Source: an uncultured Pseudomonadota bacterium
GTDB taxonomy: Bacteria > Desulfobacterota_B > Binatia > UBA9968
DNA: 26,573 nt
Assembly: GCA_946478635.1 (NCBI GenBank)
Contig: CAMLCX010000013.1
Span: forward strand, 1 to 26,573
Reading direction: 5' to 3'
Shown here: in pieces, positions 14,501-22,352 of the stretch
Position numbering within the stretch: the stretch's first letter is position 1
Layout of the letters: each line of letters starts with the position of its first letter
Made by a program: the position numbers and the translations under genes
Notes under the pieces: generated by a model
What the model was told of the DNA's origin: nothing
The model's input: the letters and a program-made list of their open reading frames with translations, nothing else
Databases searched by the model: none

Positions 14501-15935
14501 TGTGCAACAAGATCGGAAACGCCACCCGCAACGGCAAATCCGAAGCCATCAGATCGAAACCGATGAACAACAAGCGAAGTTGGCCCTTCTCCAGCGCGTA
14601 TAATAGCGGCGATTCCGCCGCGCGCGCCAAGACGACGCCCTCGCCTTTCACGAGAACGCGCGACGCCTCGTAAATCGTCAGATCGCCCAACGCGAGGTCG
14701 GTCATCAGCGGGTGGTTGGCGCTGGGGGAAACGATCCGCGGGTGTTGAATTTTTCCTTTCAGTTCAAGCGGCAAATTCGGCGCAACCGCGTCGATGAGAA
14801 TAAAATTGCCGCCGGCCAGCGCGGGCGCTGCCGTTCGGTCAAAAATAACCACGTCAAATTGATTTTTTTCCTGCGCCAATTCCGGCGCCCAGCGCGGCGC
14901 GCTGGTCACTTGCACATGGGAAAACAAATGCAGCAACCGGCTCAGATAAGGATTTCCCGGCCCGACATAGAGGATGCGCACCGGCGCTCGATCCGTCAGC
15001 GCCAGGTACGCTTGATTGTCGGTCGACAAATCGTCGTCGATTTCCAGCCGAGCCACCAGTTTGCCCTTCGGGACGCCGTCATAGGGAAAGATCAGCACGC
15101 GCCGCTCGTGCGCATCGACCTCGATCTCTTGCCGCGCCAGGATCCGGCCATCGATCGCCAAACTAAGGGGCGCACGGACCGCCTTCGCGGTAAAATTCTT
15201 GACATGAATCATGATTTCGGCGGGACCGGGGTGCTCGGGACGGCGCCGCATTTCAAACCCGACGATACCGACGTTGTCCTTGCCGCCCGACACTTTGATG
15301 AAGCGCAAATGATTGCCGACCTTGACGAACTCCTCAGCGCCCGTAAAGGCTCCGTCGGTAATCACCGTGACCCGATCCGGGCTGCCGCGCTTCAGAAACG
15401 CGTGAGCGAAAAGAATCGCATCCTTGACGCGACCCGGCGCATCCGTCGCCTCCAGGCCGCGTGCCAGCTCACGCAACCGGCGCTGGTCCGAGGTGAATGG
15501 CATCATCAGACGCGGCTGCGCGCCGGCGCCGATCACCATCATCTTTTGTCCCGAGCCAAGGCCATCGATCAACGCCAGCCATTCGCGCCGTGCCGCATCG
15601 AAGCGCGACACGCCCCGCTCTTTGGCCTTCATGCTCGCGCTTAAATCGATGACGACGACCAGGTCACCGGTGGTGGCACCAAAATAACGCAGCCAGGGGT
15701 CGGCAAGCGCGGCGATGAGCGCGGTGGCGGCAACGAGTTGCAGAATGAGCAGAAGATTCTTCCGCAGCAACCAGCCGAGCCGGGTGCCAAGCGGCTGCTC
15801 TTTCACGACACGCTCCCAGAGAAAGAAAGTCGTGGTGCGAAGCTGCAGTCCTCTCGGCTTGAGGCTATGAAGAAACAGAATCAGCGGAATCGCCCCGGCC
15901 AGTAGTAGCAGCGCGGAAGGCAGACGCCAGAGCAT
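11592..15935 (-). CDS. Giant BatA-like membrane protein with three fused von Willebrand A domains
   Basis: The start is the ATG at 15935, two bases after the DUF58 stop (TGAGTATG), giving 1447 residues. Residues 1-82 are the BatA-type N-terminal double membrane domain (helices about 5-22 and 58-78). VWA1 begins at 91 with VVVIDLSASM, which holds a MIDAS metal site. After a long beta-rich/GATase-like region come two more membrane helices (about 592-610 and 621-637). VWA2 begins near 648 with IIGVDLSRSV. A GATase1-like segment (about 875-985, ending GVLVVGGSQSYGAGG) precedes VWA3 near 990 with LLFVIDKSGSMG. A last membrane helix lies near 1417-1433. Such parts are normally two separate proteins in MoxR operons; here the frame is unbroken. 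The likely role is MoxR-dependent, metal-binding periplasmic or membrane-associated complex assembly. Confidence 0.9.
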   Translation of the reverse strand: MLWRLPSALLLLAGAIPLILFLHSLKPRGLQLRTTTFFLWERVVKEQPLGTRLGWLLRKNLLLILQLVAATALIAALADPWLRYFGATTGDLVVVIDLSASMKAKERGVSRFDAARREWLALIDGLGSGQKMMVIGAGAQPRLMMPFTSDQRRLRELARGLEATDAPGRVKDAILFAHAFLKRGSPDRVTVITDGAFTGAEEFVKVGNHLRFIKVSGGKDNVGIVGFEMRRRPEHPGPAEIMIHVKNFTAKAVRAPLSLAIDGRILARQEIEVDAHERRVLIFPYDGVPKGKLVARLEIDDDLSTDNQAYLALTDRAPVRILYVGPGNPYLSRLLHLFSHVQVTSAPRWAPELAQEKNQFDVVIFDRTAAPALAGGNFILIDAVAPNLPLELKGKIQHPRIVSPSANHPLMTDLALGDLTIYEASRVLVKGEGVVLARAAESPLLYALEKGQLRLLFIGFDLMASDLPLRVAFPILLHNALEWFQPQRLEFPGQTAQAGAPVTLRLPGSDGPVEITAPSGRRESFTAKAGKWVFTDTSQVGFYSFKSAEREDSFAVNLLDEEESQIVPDVNFTAGATQNAEGGSVLESGSSLWPALLGAVLILLGLEFYLAFRQSMPIYPIVVRGAALAILAMAIVNPRIFRSTTALDVIIGVDLSRSVGQEGREKAQAIIETAARFRTPNVRTGLLSFGRAPEWESLPRDEMPAVDFGTRLDRDQTDIQAALQAALAQVGEDRQGKILLISDGNENRGEITRVLPLLRAQDVQVWTVPVSLARGNNEIYLSDLTLPRLVDSAEGFEVRGVIESLRAAPARVRLLRDGKLRAEQDLQLKAGNNPLSFHDSLSERGNHTYELLVESPNDTLAENNLLQGVVAVKGPPRVLLLSAESASQRVLSRVLQVQGYAVAEASPQVHPLSLSELSAYDLLVLDNVPAFQLTHAKMENIEKYVRDFGGGVLVVGGSQSYGAGGYFRTPLERILPVDMRPPARLEMPHVALLFVIDKSGSMGAGSEGSTKLDLAKAAAIAAADIMNPTDQVGILAFDASWDWALPFRQVGKGEWISEKLSSLQSDGGTDLYKAMVEAHRVIAGKQAAIKHVIVLSDGLTDKADFQTLVQKMARDGITVSTVSVGNDADVPLMADIAKNGKGRGYVALDPQTIPQIFTTETLLIARDLLIEKNFTPTIVAPTGPLKGIAQATLPALRGYVLTYPKSRAELLMRADKDPLLVSWRYGLGRVMAFTSDLSGRWGHDWVTWPGFSQWASQLARDTMRKLLETRMSTDFQADGESIKIVTDLMAGDGRFLNHLKVKANITSPDQATQERVFQQSAPGRYESKFKPASHGIHFISLYAEGNPGAAPVGLATVPYIAPYPKEYRELRPNLSLLSRLAEETGGEMLDPEKFDEGLKRLYVPSPGKGRQGLETWWPLAGAGLLLFLSDLVLRQWRGWKIGVEPAG

Positions 15936-15937
15936 AC

Positions 15938-16996
15938 TCACGCCACGCTGCTTACGCGCCGCAGGGTCTGCAGGACGAATGCGTCGAACGGCACGGCGGT
16001 TGTGGTGCGCAGGTAATCGATGCCGCGGCCGGCGCACAGGGTTTCGATTTCTTTAAAATAACCGTCCAGTTCGCTTTGGTAGCGGCGAACCAATGCGGCG
16101 TCGAGAAAGAGCTTTCGTTCGCGCCCGCCTTCGACGTCGATCAAGGCGACGTCGCCGCGCGGCCTGGGCTGGGTCTCCTGATCGTCGATAATGTGGATGA
16201 CCAGCAGCTGGTAGCGTTTCGCCATCAGCTCTTCCAGAGCCGCCCGGCAGCCCGCCGGATCAAACAAGTCGCTGACGATGACGACAAAACCGGGATGCGG
16301 AAAGAGGTTGGTAAACGCGTGTGCCGCCGCGCGCAGGTTGGTTTCGCCGCTGCAAGACAGCTTGCTCAAAAAGCGAAACATGCTGAGAATTTGTTTCCGG
16401 CCCCGTCCCAAAGTCAGCGGCGTATGCAACCGCGTCGAAAACGACGAGCCGCCGACACGATCGAGATTTTTGAGACCGATGTAGCCCAGCGCCGCCGCGA
16501 CTTTCTTGGCGTAATCGAGTTTGACCGGCGCGCCCTCCGCCATGGAGCGGCTTGTGTCCACGAGCAGATAAATGTTCAGTTCCTCTTCGGAGGTGAACAT
16601 CTTGAGCAGCAGCCGTTCGTGGCGGCGGTAGATATTCCAATCGACGTAGCGCAAATCGTCGCCATGCTGGTAGCGCCGGTAGTCGGAAAATTCGAGACTG
16701 AAGCCCTTGCGCGACACTGCATGCTCGCCCTTGGCGCCGGTCCAATCCAAGCGCTTGGCGACCAGATGAAGCCGTTCGAGCCTGCGCAGGAATTCGGTGT
16801 CGAAGAAGGTTTCGGGTTTTGGCTCTCGGGTCTCGGGGTCGGTTGTCGCCAGGGATTGGTATTCTCTAACGCTCGCCTTGTCATCCCTCGCCAAGCGAGG
16901 GATCTTTCGTCCAGCCGTGCGCAGAAACTTTGAGACGACTTCGGCGAGCCGCGCCGGCGTCTTTCCAAAACTCGAAACTCGAGACTCCAGACTCAT
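15938..16996 (-). CDS. DUF58 protein of the MoxR system, with a repeat-derived N-terminus
   Basis: DUF58 proteins carry a VWA-like domain and are near-constant partners of MoxR ATPases. The recognisable part starts at FFDTEFLRRLERLHLVAKRL and continues through GFSLEFSDYRRYQHGDDLRY and VDWNIYRRHERLLLKMF, the signature of the family, to LLVDTSRSMAEG, where D147, S149 and S151 form a MIDAS-type motif. With the ATG at 16996 (four bases after the moxR stop) the protein has 352 residues. Its first 63 residues have no family counterpart and are encoded by a repeat element (16808-16996). A TTG at 17017 would overlap moxR and is less likely. The stop is two bases from the next gene. It probably acts at the inner face of the membrane together with MoxR. 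Confidence 0.92.
   Translation of the reverse strand: MSLESRVSSFGKTPARLAEVVSKFLRTAGRKIPRLARDDKASVREYQSLATTDPETREPKPETFFDTEFLRRLERLHLVAKRLDWTGAKGEHAVSRKGFSLEFSDYRRYQHGDDLRYVDWNIYRRHERLLLKMFTSEEELNIYLLVDTSRSMAEGAPVKLDYAKKVAAALGYIGLKNLDRVGGSSFSTRLHTPLTLGRGRKQILSMFRFLSKLSCSGETNLRAAAHAFTNLFPHPGFVVIVSDLFDPAGCRAALEELMAKRYQLLVIHIIDDQETQPRPRGDVALIDVEGGRERKLFLDAALVRRYQSELDGYFKEIETLCAGRGIDYLRTTTAVPFDAFVLQTLRRVSSVA
16808..16996. repeat. Micro-repeat element forming the first 63 codons of the DUF58 gene
   Basis: One end (16969-16996, plus strand) is four 7-base units, AACTCGA, AACTCGA, GACTCCA, GACTCAT, the last supplying the ATG start codon on the minus strand. The other end (about 16808-16842) is five G-rich 7-base units, GGTTTCG, GGTTTTG, GCTCTCG, GGTCTCG, GGGTCGG. 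The two arrays carry related words on opposite strands. A perfect palindrome ATCCCTCGC-caa-GCGAGGGAT sits at 16883-16903. Its length of 189 bases is exactly 63 codons. Confidence 0.6.
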
Positions 16997-17000
16997 AACC

Positions 17001-18017
17001 TTACGGGACTTCCGCAACCTGGGCGGCGATTTCGCCTAAGATCTGCTCCGCGGTGACACCCTCGGCATCCGCTTCCAGATTCAAAATCAATCGATGGCGC
17101 AAACTAGGCAGCAGCAGCGCGCGAATATCCTCGAAGGAAACGTTCGGCCGGCCGGCAAAAAGCGCCCGCGCTTTGGCCGCGAGGATCAAACTCTGGAGGC
17201 CGCGCGGGCTCGATCCGTAGAGGACAAATCGCTGGGCCAAGCCGCCGGTGCCGTTGCCCTGCTTCTCATGCGAATGGGTGCTCAAAACCAACCGCACCGC
17301 GTAATCCTTGACGACCTCGGCCAGGGGCACTTCGCGCACCCACTCACGCATCTGCAAGATCGCCGCCCCGTCCAACACCTCGAGCGGCGGTGACGGCGGC
17401 GCCGCGGTGGTCAGGTCGGCGATGCGGCCCAATTCCTCGCGGCTGGGAAATTGCAGCAGCAATTTGAAAAAGAAGCGGTCCACCTGCGCTTCGGGAAGCG
17501 GATAGGTGCCTTCCATTTCAATAGGATTTTGCGTCGCCAACACCATGAACGGACTTTCCAAGCGGTGAAGCTTTCCGCCCACCGTGACGCTTTGCTCCTG
17601 CATCGCCTCCAGGAGCGCCGACTGCGTCTTCGGCGTGGCGCGGTTGATCTCATCGGCCAGAACGATATGGGCGAACACCGGCCCGCGTTGGAACTCGAAA
17701 ATTTTTCGGCCGGACGGATCGTCGGTGAGCATGTTTGTGCCGGTAATGTCCGCCGGCATGAGATCGGGCGTGAATTGAATGCGCGAGAAACTCAAGTTCA
17801 AGATTTCGCCCAACCGGCGCACCATCAAGGTTTTGCCGAGTCCCGGCACGCCTTCAAGCAAACAGTGGCCGCCGCATACCAGGGCAATGAAGACCTGCTC
17901 GATCAGTTCTTCGTGACCGACGATCACCCGCGCCATCTCGGCGCGCAGCTCACTGAAGCTGTGCCGCGCGCTCTCGATGCGTTGCTCCATGTCTTTCGCT
18001 CCGTCCATAGGACTCAT
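17001..18017 (-). CDS. MoxR-family AAA+ ATPase
   Basis: MoxR ATPases are chaperone-like enzymes thought to help assemble or load metal into VWA-containing partner proteins. The 338-residue sequence has Walker A GVPGLGKT at 56-63, Walker B IVLADEINRA at 118-127, sensor 1 in MVLATQNPIEMEGTYPLPE, an arginine-finger region in EAQVDRFFFKLL, and a C-terminal lid with SSPRGLQSLILAAKARALF. These are all MoxR hallmarks. GAGGAG lies close before the ATG at 18017; a second ATG three codons on has better spacing and could be used instead. The gene is separated from the upstream coiled-coil protein by 123 bases containing a micro-repeat element, and from the downstream DUF58 gene by four bases. Confidence 0.96.
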   Translation of the reverse strand: MSPMDGAKDMEQRIESARHSFSELRAEMARVIVGHEELIEQVFIALVCGGHCLLEGVPGLGKTLMVRRLGEILNLSFSRIQFTPDLMPADITGTNMLTDDPSGRKIFEFQRGPVFAHIVLADEINRATPKTQSALLEAMQEQSVTVGGKLHRLESPFMVLATQNPIEMEGTYPLPEAQVDRFFFKLLLQFPSREELGRIADLTTAAPPSPPLEVLDGAAILQMREWVREVPLAEVVKDYAVRLVLSTHSHEKQGNGTGGLAQRFVLYGSSPRGLQSLILAAKARALFAGRPNVSFEDIRALLLPSLRHRLILNLEADAEGVTAEQILGEIAAQVAEVP

Positions 18018-18055
18018 TTCTCCTCAAGCCTTAACTCAGCGATTCCGCCGTAACT

Positions 18056-18125
18056 GATTGGAGGGGGTGGAGTCGCGGAGCGATGGGTAACCCCAATACT
18101 CCCGTACTCCAATACTCGATCACTC
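18056..18125. repeat. Period-8 micro-repeat element upstream of moxR
   Basis: On the plus strand 18094-18125 is four 8-base units, CAATACTC, CCGTACTC, CAATACTC, GATCACTC. Facing it, 18056-18080 holds G-rich units ending in GGAG (GATTGGAG, GGGGTGGAG, TCGCGGAG). The layout (G-rich array, short centre, C-rich array) parallels the element in the DUF58 gene, though with a period of 8 in place of 7. Confidence 0.5.
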
Positions 18126-18140
18126 CAGCCGATCTGTTCT

Positions 18141-19559
18141 TCACTTCCTCGCGTCTCCCAACGAAAGAAAATAATTCTTGATGGTCTCTTTGAGCGCAGC
18201 GGGCACGCGCTCGGAATTGAGTTCTTGCTCGGCCTGGCGGCGATAGGAAGCGACGATGTCGGATTGCGATACAGCGCTCTTTCCGGGCGCCGGCTTGCCT
18301 TTGAACATTAACGCGCTGCTCTCCCCCTCGCCAAGGGTTCCTTTCACATGAGTCGCAGTATCGGCGCGGAATTGCGGCAGCGAACCCAGTTCATCAGTTT
18401 TTTGTCCCGGGTCTTTACCGGGGAGATTGCTGTAATTTTTTTCCTTGACGCCATCCGGTGTCGCGTCTTGGTCGCCCTGACCGCTGCTGCGCGCGTAATT
18501 TTCGCTTTTTTCGGTCTGACCTTTCGTCAGTTGCTGCAAGTACTGCTGGGCATCCAACAACGCGCGGCGGTCCAGCTCGCCCGAGACCTGGCGCTCGAGC
18601 TGATCGAGAAAGGCCTTGAGCTCACGCTGTCCGGGGCCCTGTCCGGATTGCCCCGCTTTATCCATTTGCCGCTTGAGTTGCGGCATTGTCGCGAGGCGCT
18701 CCGCCCACTGGCGTCCCAACTCCTCCGCGCCCTTGGGAAGGTCGGGAAGCTCGGCCAAGTCGCGTGCCGCCGCCAATTCGGCCTGGAGATCTTTGAGACT
18801 CTGCTGGCTTTCCAGAGCGGCGGCGGAATTTCTATCGACCCCCGACTTCGCCGCATCGTCGAACTTCTTGCTCACGCCCGACAGCTCTTTTTTGAACTGC
18901 TCGTCGGCGGTTTTGTCATCGATCCCTTTGCGCGCAACTTTCTCGAGCTCCTGGCCCATCTTCAGGCTCTCGCGCAATCCCTCATTCTTCGCTTTTTCCT
19001 GAAATTCGCGCGAAAACTCGCGCGCCTTATGAGCCAGCGTCTGTGGCTCCGCGGATCGCGCGGCATCATTCCAGCGATCGAAGTCGAGCCACAACAGGGT
19101 GAACCAGAGCGTCAATAGGGGCAGGGCCAGATAGGCCGGCCAGGTCCGGCGTCTAGGGAAAAGCGCGCGCGGTTCGATGGACCGGAGTTTCTCCTCGGCT
19201 TGCTTGAAGACCAGCTGCGCGGCGGCGCTGGTCTCGCCGCGCGCTGATAATTCCCAAGCGGTCACGGCGCGCTCTTCGAGGCCGAGTGTTTTGTCCAATC
19301 CAGACGCGGCGCGGGCTTCGTCCTGAGCCCGCCAGCGGCGGCGGTGCAAAAAAACCGGCGCGAGCACGGTGAATAAAACCGCGGGCACGAGCCAGCGCAG
19401 CCAATCCTTCGGCAGGAGAGCGTGCAACGGGAAGAGCATCAGCGCCCCACCCAGGGCGACGCAGAATACCCATAACAAAATCTCCTCCCGACGCTTGCGC
19501 CGCTCCCAGCGAACCAGTGAGGCAAATAGGCTCTTGAGGTGATCCAACGTTGAATTCAA
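18141..19559 (-). CDS. Membrane-anchored coiled-coil protein of the MoxR gene array
   Basis: The 472-residue protein has two membrane helices near the N-terminus (about 27-47 and 52-70) and a third near 141-160, then a long charged, alpha-helical region (about 170-345) rich in E, K, Q and A that is likely coiled coil or helical bundle, for example LQAELAAARDLAELPDLPKG. The tail is polar, with GQGDQDATPDGVKEKN, and ends in a helix of the type seen in DUF4175-like MoxR-operon proteins (SYRRQAEQELNSERVPAALK). The start is a TTG that overlaps the stop of the preceding gene by four bases, with GGGAG about nine bases upstream, so it is translationally coupled. I infer a structural or scaffold role in the periplasm; no enzymatic motif is visible. 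Confidence 0.85.
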   Translation of the reverse strand: MNSTLDHLKSLFASLVRWERRKRREEILLWVFCVALGGALMLFPLHALLPKDWLRWLVPAVLFTVLAPVFLHRRRWRAQDEARAASGLDKTLGLEERAVTAWELSARGETSAAAQLVFKQAEEKLRSIEPRALFPRRRTWPAYLALPLLTLWFTLLWLDFDRWNDAARSAEPQTLAHKAREFSREFQEKAKNEGLRESLKMGQELEKVARKGIDDKTADEQFKKELSGVSKKFDDAAKSGVDRNSAAALESQQSLKDLQAELAAARDLAELPDLPKGAEELGRQWAERLATMPQLKRQMDKAGQSGQGPGQRELKAFLDQLERQVSGELDRRALLDAQQYLQQLTKGQTEKSENYARSSGQGDQDATPDGVKEKNYSNLPGKDPGQKTDELGSLPQFRADTATHVKGTLGEGESSALMFKGKPAPGKSAVSQSDIVASYRRQAEQELNSERVPAALKETIKNYFLSLGDARK

Positions 19560-20302
19560 AACAGTGGCTCCCGCTTGAGCGCCCAGCGATGGGCGAAATA
19601 ACCGAAACCGCCGATCAGCGAATGAAACGTTAAATTAACCTCGGTTCCCGACCAGCTCCAGCCGAACAACAAAAGCGGCGGCAATTCTTGCCGGCTGAGC
19701 AGCGCGAGGACGAAGGCCACGGGATTGAGCGGCAGGTAAAAAAGCGCCGAGAGGATGACCAGGCAAATAAAAAAACTGCGGATAAATACCTGACGGCTCT
19801 CGATGCGGCGCTCCCACAGCGCGAGACTCACCAAACCCCAAACCCCGTAGGTCACCGCGTAAAACGGCAAGAGCAGCAATGTCAGGGCGACATTGACGAG
19901 CGGCGTGCGGGCGATGGCGCCGGCCCAGATCAAGAGCGGCGCGCAGAGCAGCAGGGATAGGCCGATGTGCGTTACCAGAAAGTTGACTTGCGCGCGGCTC
20001 ACGGACTGCGCGGACTCGCCCTGCTCGCGCAACCAATGTTTGAGCGGTTTAAAGCGCCAGGGTACGAATTCTTGATTGGCGACGCGCAGCGCGAAATAGA
20101 CGATCAGCAGCAGCGCGGTCACGGCGGACACCTTGAACAGGCTCGCCGAACCGCTCCATTGTTGGGTATCGAGCGAAGGCACATACAAGGACAAAAATTC
20201 CACCGGGGCCAGAATAACGAGAATATAGAAATAAACCGCAAAGCCGTGGCCTTCGCCAAAGTAGACTTCCAAACTCTCGCGCCACACGGGGTTCTCTCTC
20301 AT
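19556..20302 (-). CDS. Polytopic membrane protein of the MoxR gene array
   Basis: The 248-residue product is very hydrophobic, with about six predicted membrane segments: near 20-40 (FAVYFYILVILAPVEFLSLY), 57-76, 108-128 (FLVTHIGLSLLLCAPLLIWA), 134-155, 174-190 and 195-212. No catalytic motif is visible and I cannot name a family, but multi-pass proteins of this size are frequent in MoxR-DUF58-VWA operons. Its ATG overlaps the stop of the preceding 670-residue gene (ATGA), and its own stop overlaps the TTG start of the next gene, so three genes are translationally linked. It probably forms the membrane core of the complex; this is inference from context. Confidence 0.85.
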   Translation of the reverse strand: MRENPVWRESLEVYFGEGHGFAVYFYILVILAPVEFLSLYVPSLDTQQWSGSASLFKVSAVTALLLIVYFALRVANQEFVPWRFKPLKHWLREQGESAQSVSRAQVNFLVTHIGLSLLLCAPLLIWAGAIARTPLVNVALTLLLLPFYAVTYGVWGLVSLALWERRIESRQVFIRSFFICLVILSALFYLPLNPVAFVLALLSRQELPPLLLFGWSWSGTEVNLTFHSLIGGFGYFAHRWALKREPLF

Positions 20303-22311
20303 TCGTCCTCTCCGCTCGCCAGAGGGAAAACAGCGCGGAAGAGCGCATAGTTCTGGGCTTGAATGCGCGGGTCGTCGATGCGCACGTGTGCTTCAGGGTC
20401 TTTCACCCAGCCGAAGAAAACCGCCGCGCTTCCCGCCAGCCGGGGATCGCCGTCGCGAGAAAAAATCGAAGAGTGAAAGAGAATATCCCGTGTTTTGTCG
20501 GCGAAAGTCATTTCCCGCAGGCTCAGGCTTTCCGGCCGGGCAACGCCGGGTTGATCTTTGACCGCGCCGTTCGAAAGCGAAAAAGTCCGCCGCCAGGTTG
20601 CGCCACGCGGGACCACGCCGAGGTCGAAGCGTTGCCCCGGCACAAGCAGCCAGCATTGGGTGAGATCTTTCGCGCTCTTGTTTTCCACTTGAACGAGCAA
20701 TTGATCCCCTTGCATGGCGAACTCGGCGGAAAATGGAAACGGATCGACACGGCGCAAGCGAAACAAGCGGTAATCCCACTCCCGCAGCGGCAATCGGTAG
20801 CGGCTTGCGCCGCCGGCGTCCTGAGTGACCACCGCCGGTTCGGTATCGGCTCGGGCGCGGCTCGCAACCGGCGTCAACTCGCTCCACCCGCGTTCGAGCT
20901 GTAAATCATACTGTCGCAGCTGGGTGGAAAACAACGCTAAATTGGTTTGCGCGTCGACAAAGCCATCGCCGTTATTTTCCATCACCGTGGAAACCAGGAG
21001 CACACCGTCGGGGATATTGCCGCCATGACTGAAGTGAAAATATCCCGCTGTCGTCCCGGCCGCGACAAACGTGATGAGACCAATCGATAACAGTCGCGGG
21101 GCCAGGCGTTTTTTTTGCCACAGCCAGGCCAATACGCCGATACCGGCAAGATAACCGGCCATGGCCAGGAGTAGAGACCCGGACGGCACGTAGGTCGAAA
21201 TAAATTTTGGGCTCGCAATCAACTGGTTAAAAACCGCGTCGCTCCACTCCGAGCGCGGCGCCGGATCCTCGGCGCCGGTCGGCGTCACCAGGTTCTGCAA
21301 GAAATTCGCCAAACCGTCCCACTCCGACAGCGGCGGCCGCCCGATATCGAGAGCCAGGTAGGTAATTTTGCCCCGACCGCGAGTAGTTTCCACGAGCACG
21401 GGAATGCCGTCGGCCTCGGTCAGCGCCTTGCCGCTGACTAAAACCGAAGTTTGCGCCCAAACGCCGGCGAGCCGGAGGTTTCTTTCACCTCTTCCGGTCG
21501 TCGGCGCAAACGAAATTTGCTTGGCGCCATTGACGCGCACCGGAAGATATCGCGCAAGTGCAGCTTCTTGATAGAGAGCATAGTTGAGACTGCCGATGAT
21601 CACCATTCTGCCGCCCGCGAGAAGCCAGCTGTCGAGGGCGAGAAGCTGCGCGCGCGTTAACTCGCGCAAAGATTGGTCGTAAAGAATAAGATGGGAGACA
21701 CCGAGCAGGGATCGCGAATCGGCCGCCAGCTCTACCGGCGACAAGGACACAAGCCGGTTTTGCGCCGTGGCGCCAAACGTGATCGGCGGGAAGACGCCGC
21801 TGCCGCTCATCAGCAGCAACACCGGCGCCGGCGAGAAATGGCGGCGCAAATCGATCTCGCGCGCAGCTTTTGCGTCGGCGGCATTGAATCGAACGATCAG
21901 GGGCCGGCTGATAAAGTCCGGATCGACCGTGAGCTGAATGGTCTTGCCCGCCTGTGCGGGAAGAAAAACCTCGCGCTGGTAACTCGCCACATAGGGAGCG
22001 CCGCCTTTGGTCGCGCCGCCCTTCCAGACTCGAACTTCCAGCAATCCTTCGGCCGGGCGGCCGGTGTTGCTCAATTCAATTTCAAGAGGAAATGGACGCC
22101 CGAGTTGAAAAACACCATGAAAGCCGACACGCGCTTCGATGAGAATCTCCGAGCGGACGATTGCGGGGATGAAAACAGCAATGAGAGAAAAACCGACGAA
22201 CAGCCGACACCCAACCGCATTCCGGCGTTGGCAATCAACCGGCAGGCGCTTGAGACCAAAGCACCGTAGCGAGTAGCAAATGAGAACAGTTTTTATCGCT
22301 GAAAAGGACAT
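20299..22311 (-). CDS. Exported membrane protein with a GATase-like domain, MoxR gene array
   Basis: The 670-residue protein starts at the ATG at 22311, with AAAGG seven bases upstream. A hydrophobic stretch at about 36-52 (CRLFVGFSLIAVFIPAIVRS) is a signal peptide or anchor preceded by an unusually long 35-residue basic leader. A beta-sandwich region (about 55-150) is followed by a class I glutamine amidotransferase-like fold (about 160-345, with AGGRMVIIGSLNYALYQEAA and TYLALDIGRPPL) that lacks an obvious catalytic cysteine triad. Two membrane helices lie at about 377-398 and 406-424, and a second extracytoplasmic domain fills the rest. It follows greA by 41 bases without a terminator and overlaps the next gene by ATGA. 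A binding or structural role is more likely than catalysis. Confidence 0.85.
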   Translation of the reverse strand: MSFSAIKTVLICYSLRCFGLKRLPVDCQRRNAVGCRLFVGFSLIAVFIPAIVRSEILIEARVGFHGVFQLGRPFPLEIELSNTGRPAEGLLEVRVWKGGATKGGAPYVASYQREVFLPAQAGKTIQLTVDPDFISRPLIVRFNAADAKAAREIDLRRHFSPAPVLLLMSGSGVFPPITFGATAQNRLVSLSPVELAADSRSLLGVSHLILYDQSLRELTRAQLLALDSWLLAGGRMVIIGSLNYALYQEAALARYLPVRVNGAKQISFAPTTGRGERNLRLAGVWAQTSVLVSGKALTEADGIPVLVETTRGRGKITYLALDIGRPPLSEWDGLANFLQNLVTPTGAEDPAPRSEWSDAVFNQLIASPKFISTYVPSGSLLLAMAGYLAGIGVLAWLWQKKRLAPRLLSIGLITFVAAGTTAGYFHFSHGGNIPDGVLLVSTVMENNGDGFVDAQTNLALFSTQLRQYDLQLERGWSELTPVASRARADTEPAVVTQDAGGASRYRLPLREWDYRLFRLRRVDPFPFSAEFAMQGDQLLVQVENKSAKDLTQCWLLVPGQRFDLGVVPRGATWRRTFSLSNGAVKDQPGVARPESLSLREMTFADKTRDILFHSSIFSRDGDPRLAGSAAVFFGWVKDPEAHVRIDDPRIQAQNYALFRAVFPLASGEDE

Positions 22312-22352
22312 GCTGCCTTTCCAGAACGGCCCGTCCCGCTTTGCCGAGCGAT

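Noticed and set aside
13764..15644. Two long plus-strand open frames (13764-14603 and 14712-15644) opposite the VWA fusion gene
   Set aside because: Their translations are rich in R, H and Q without recognisable domains, while the minus strand encodes clear VWA and GATase-like domains.
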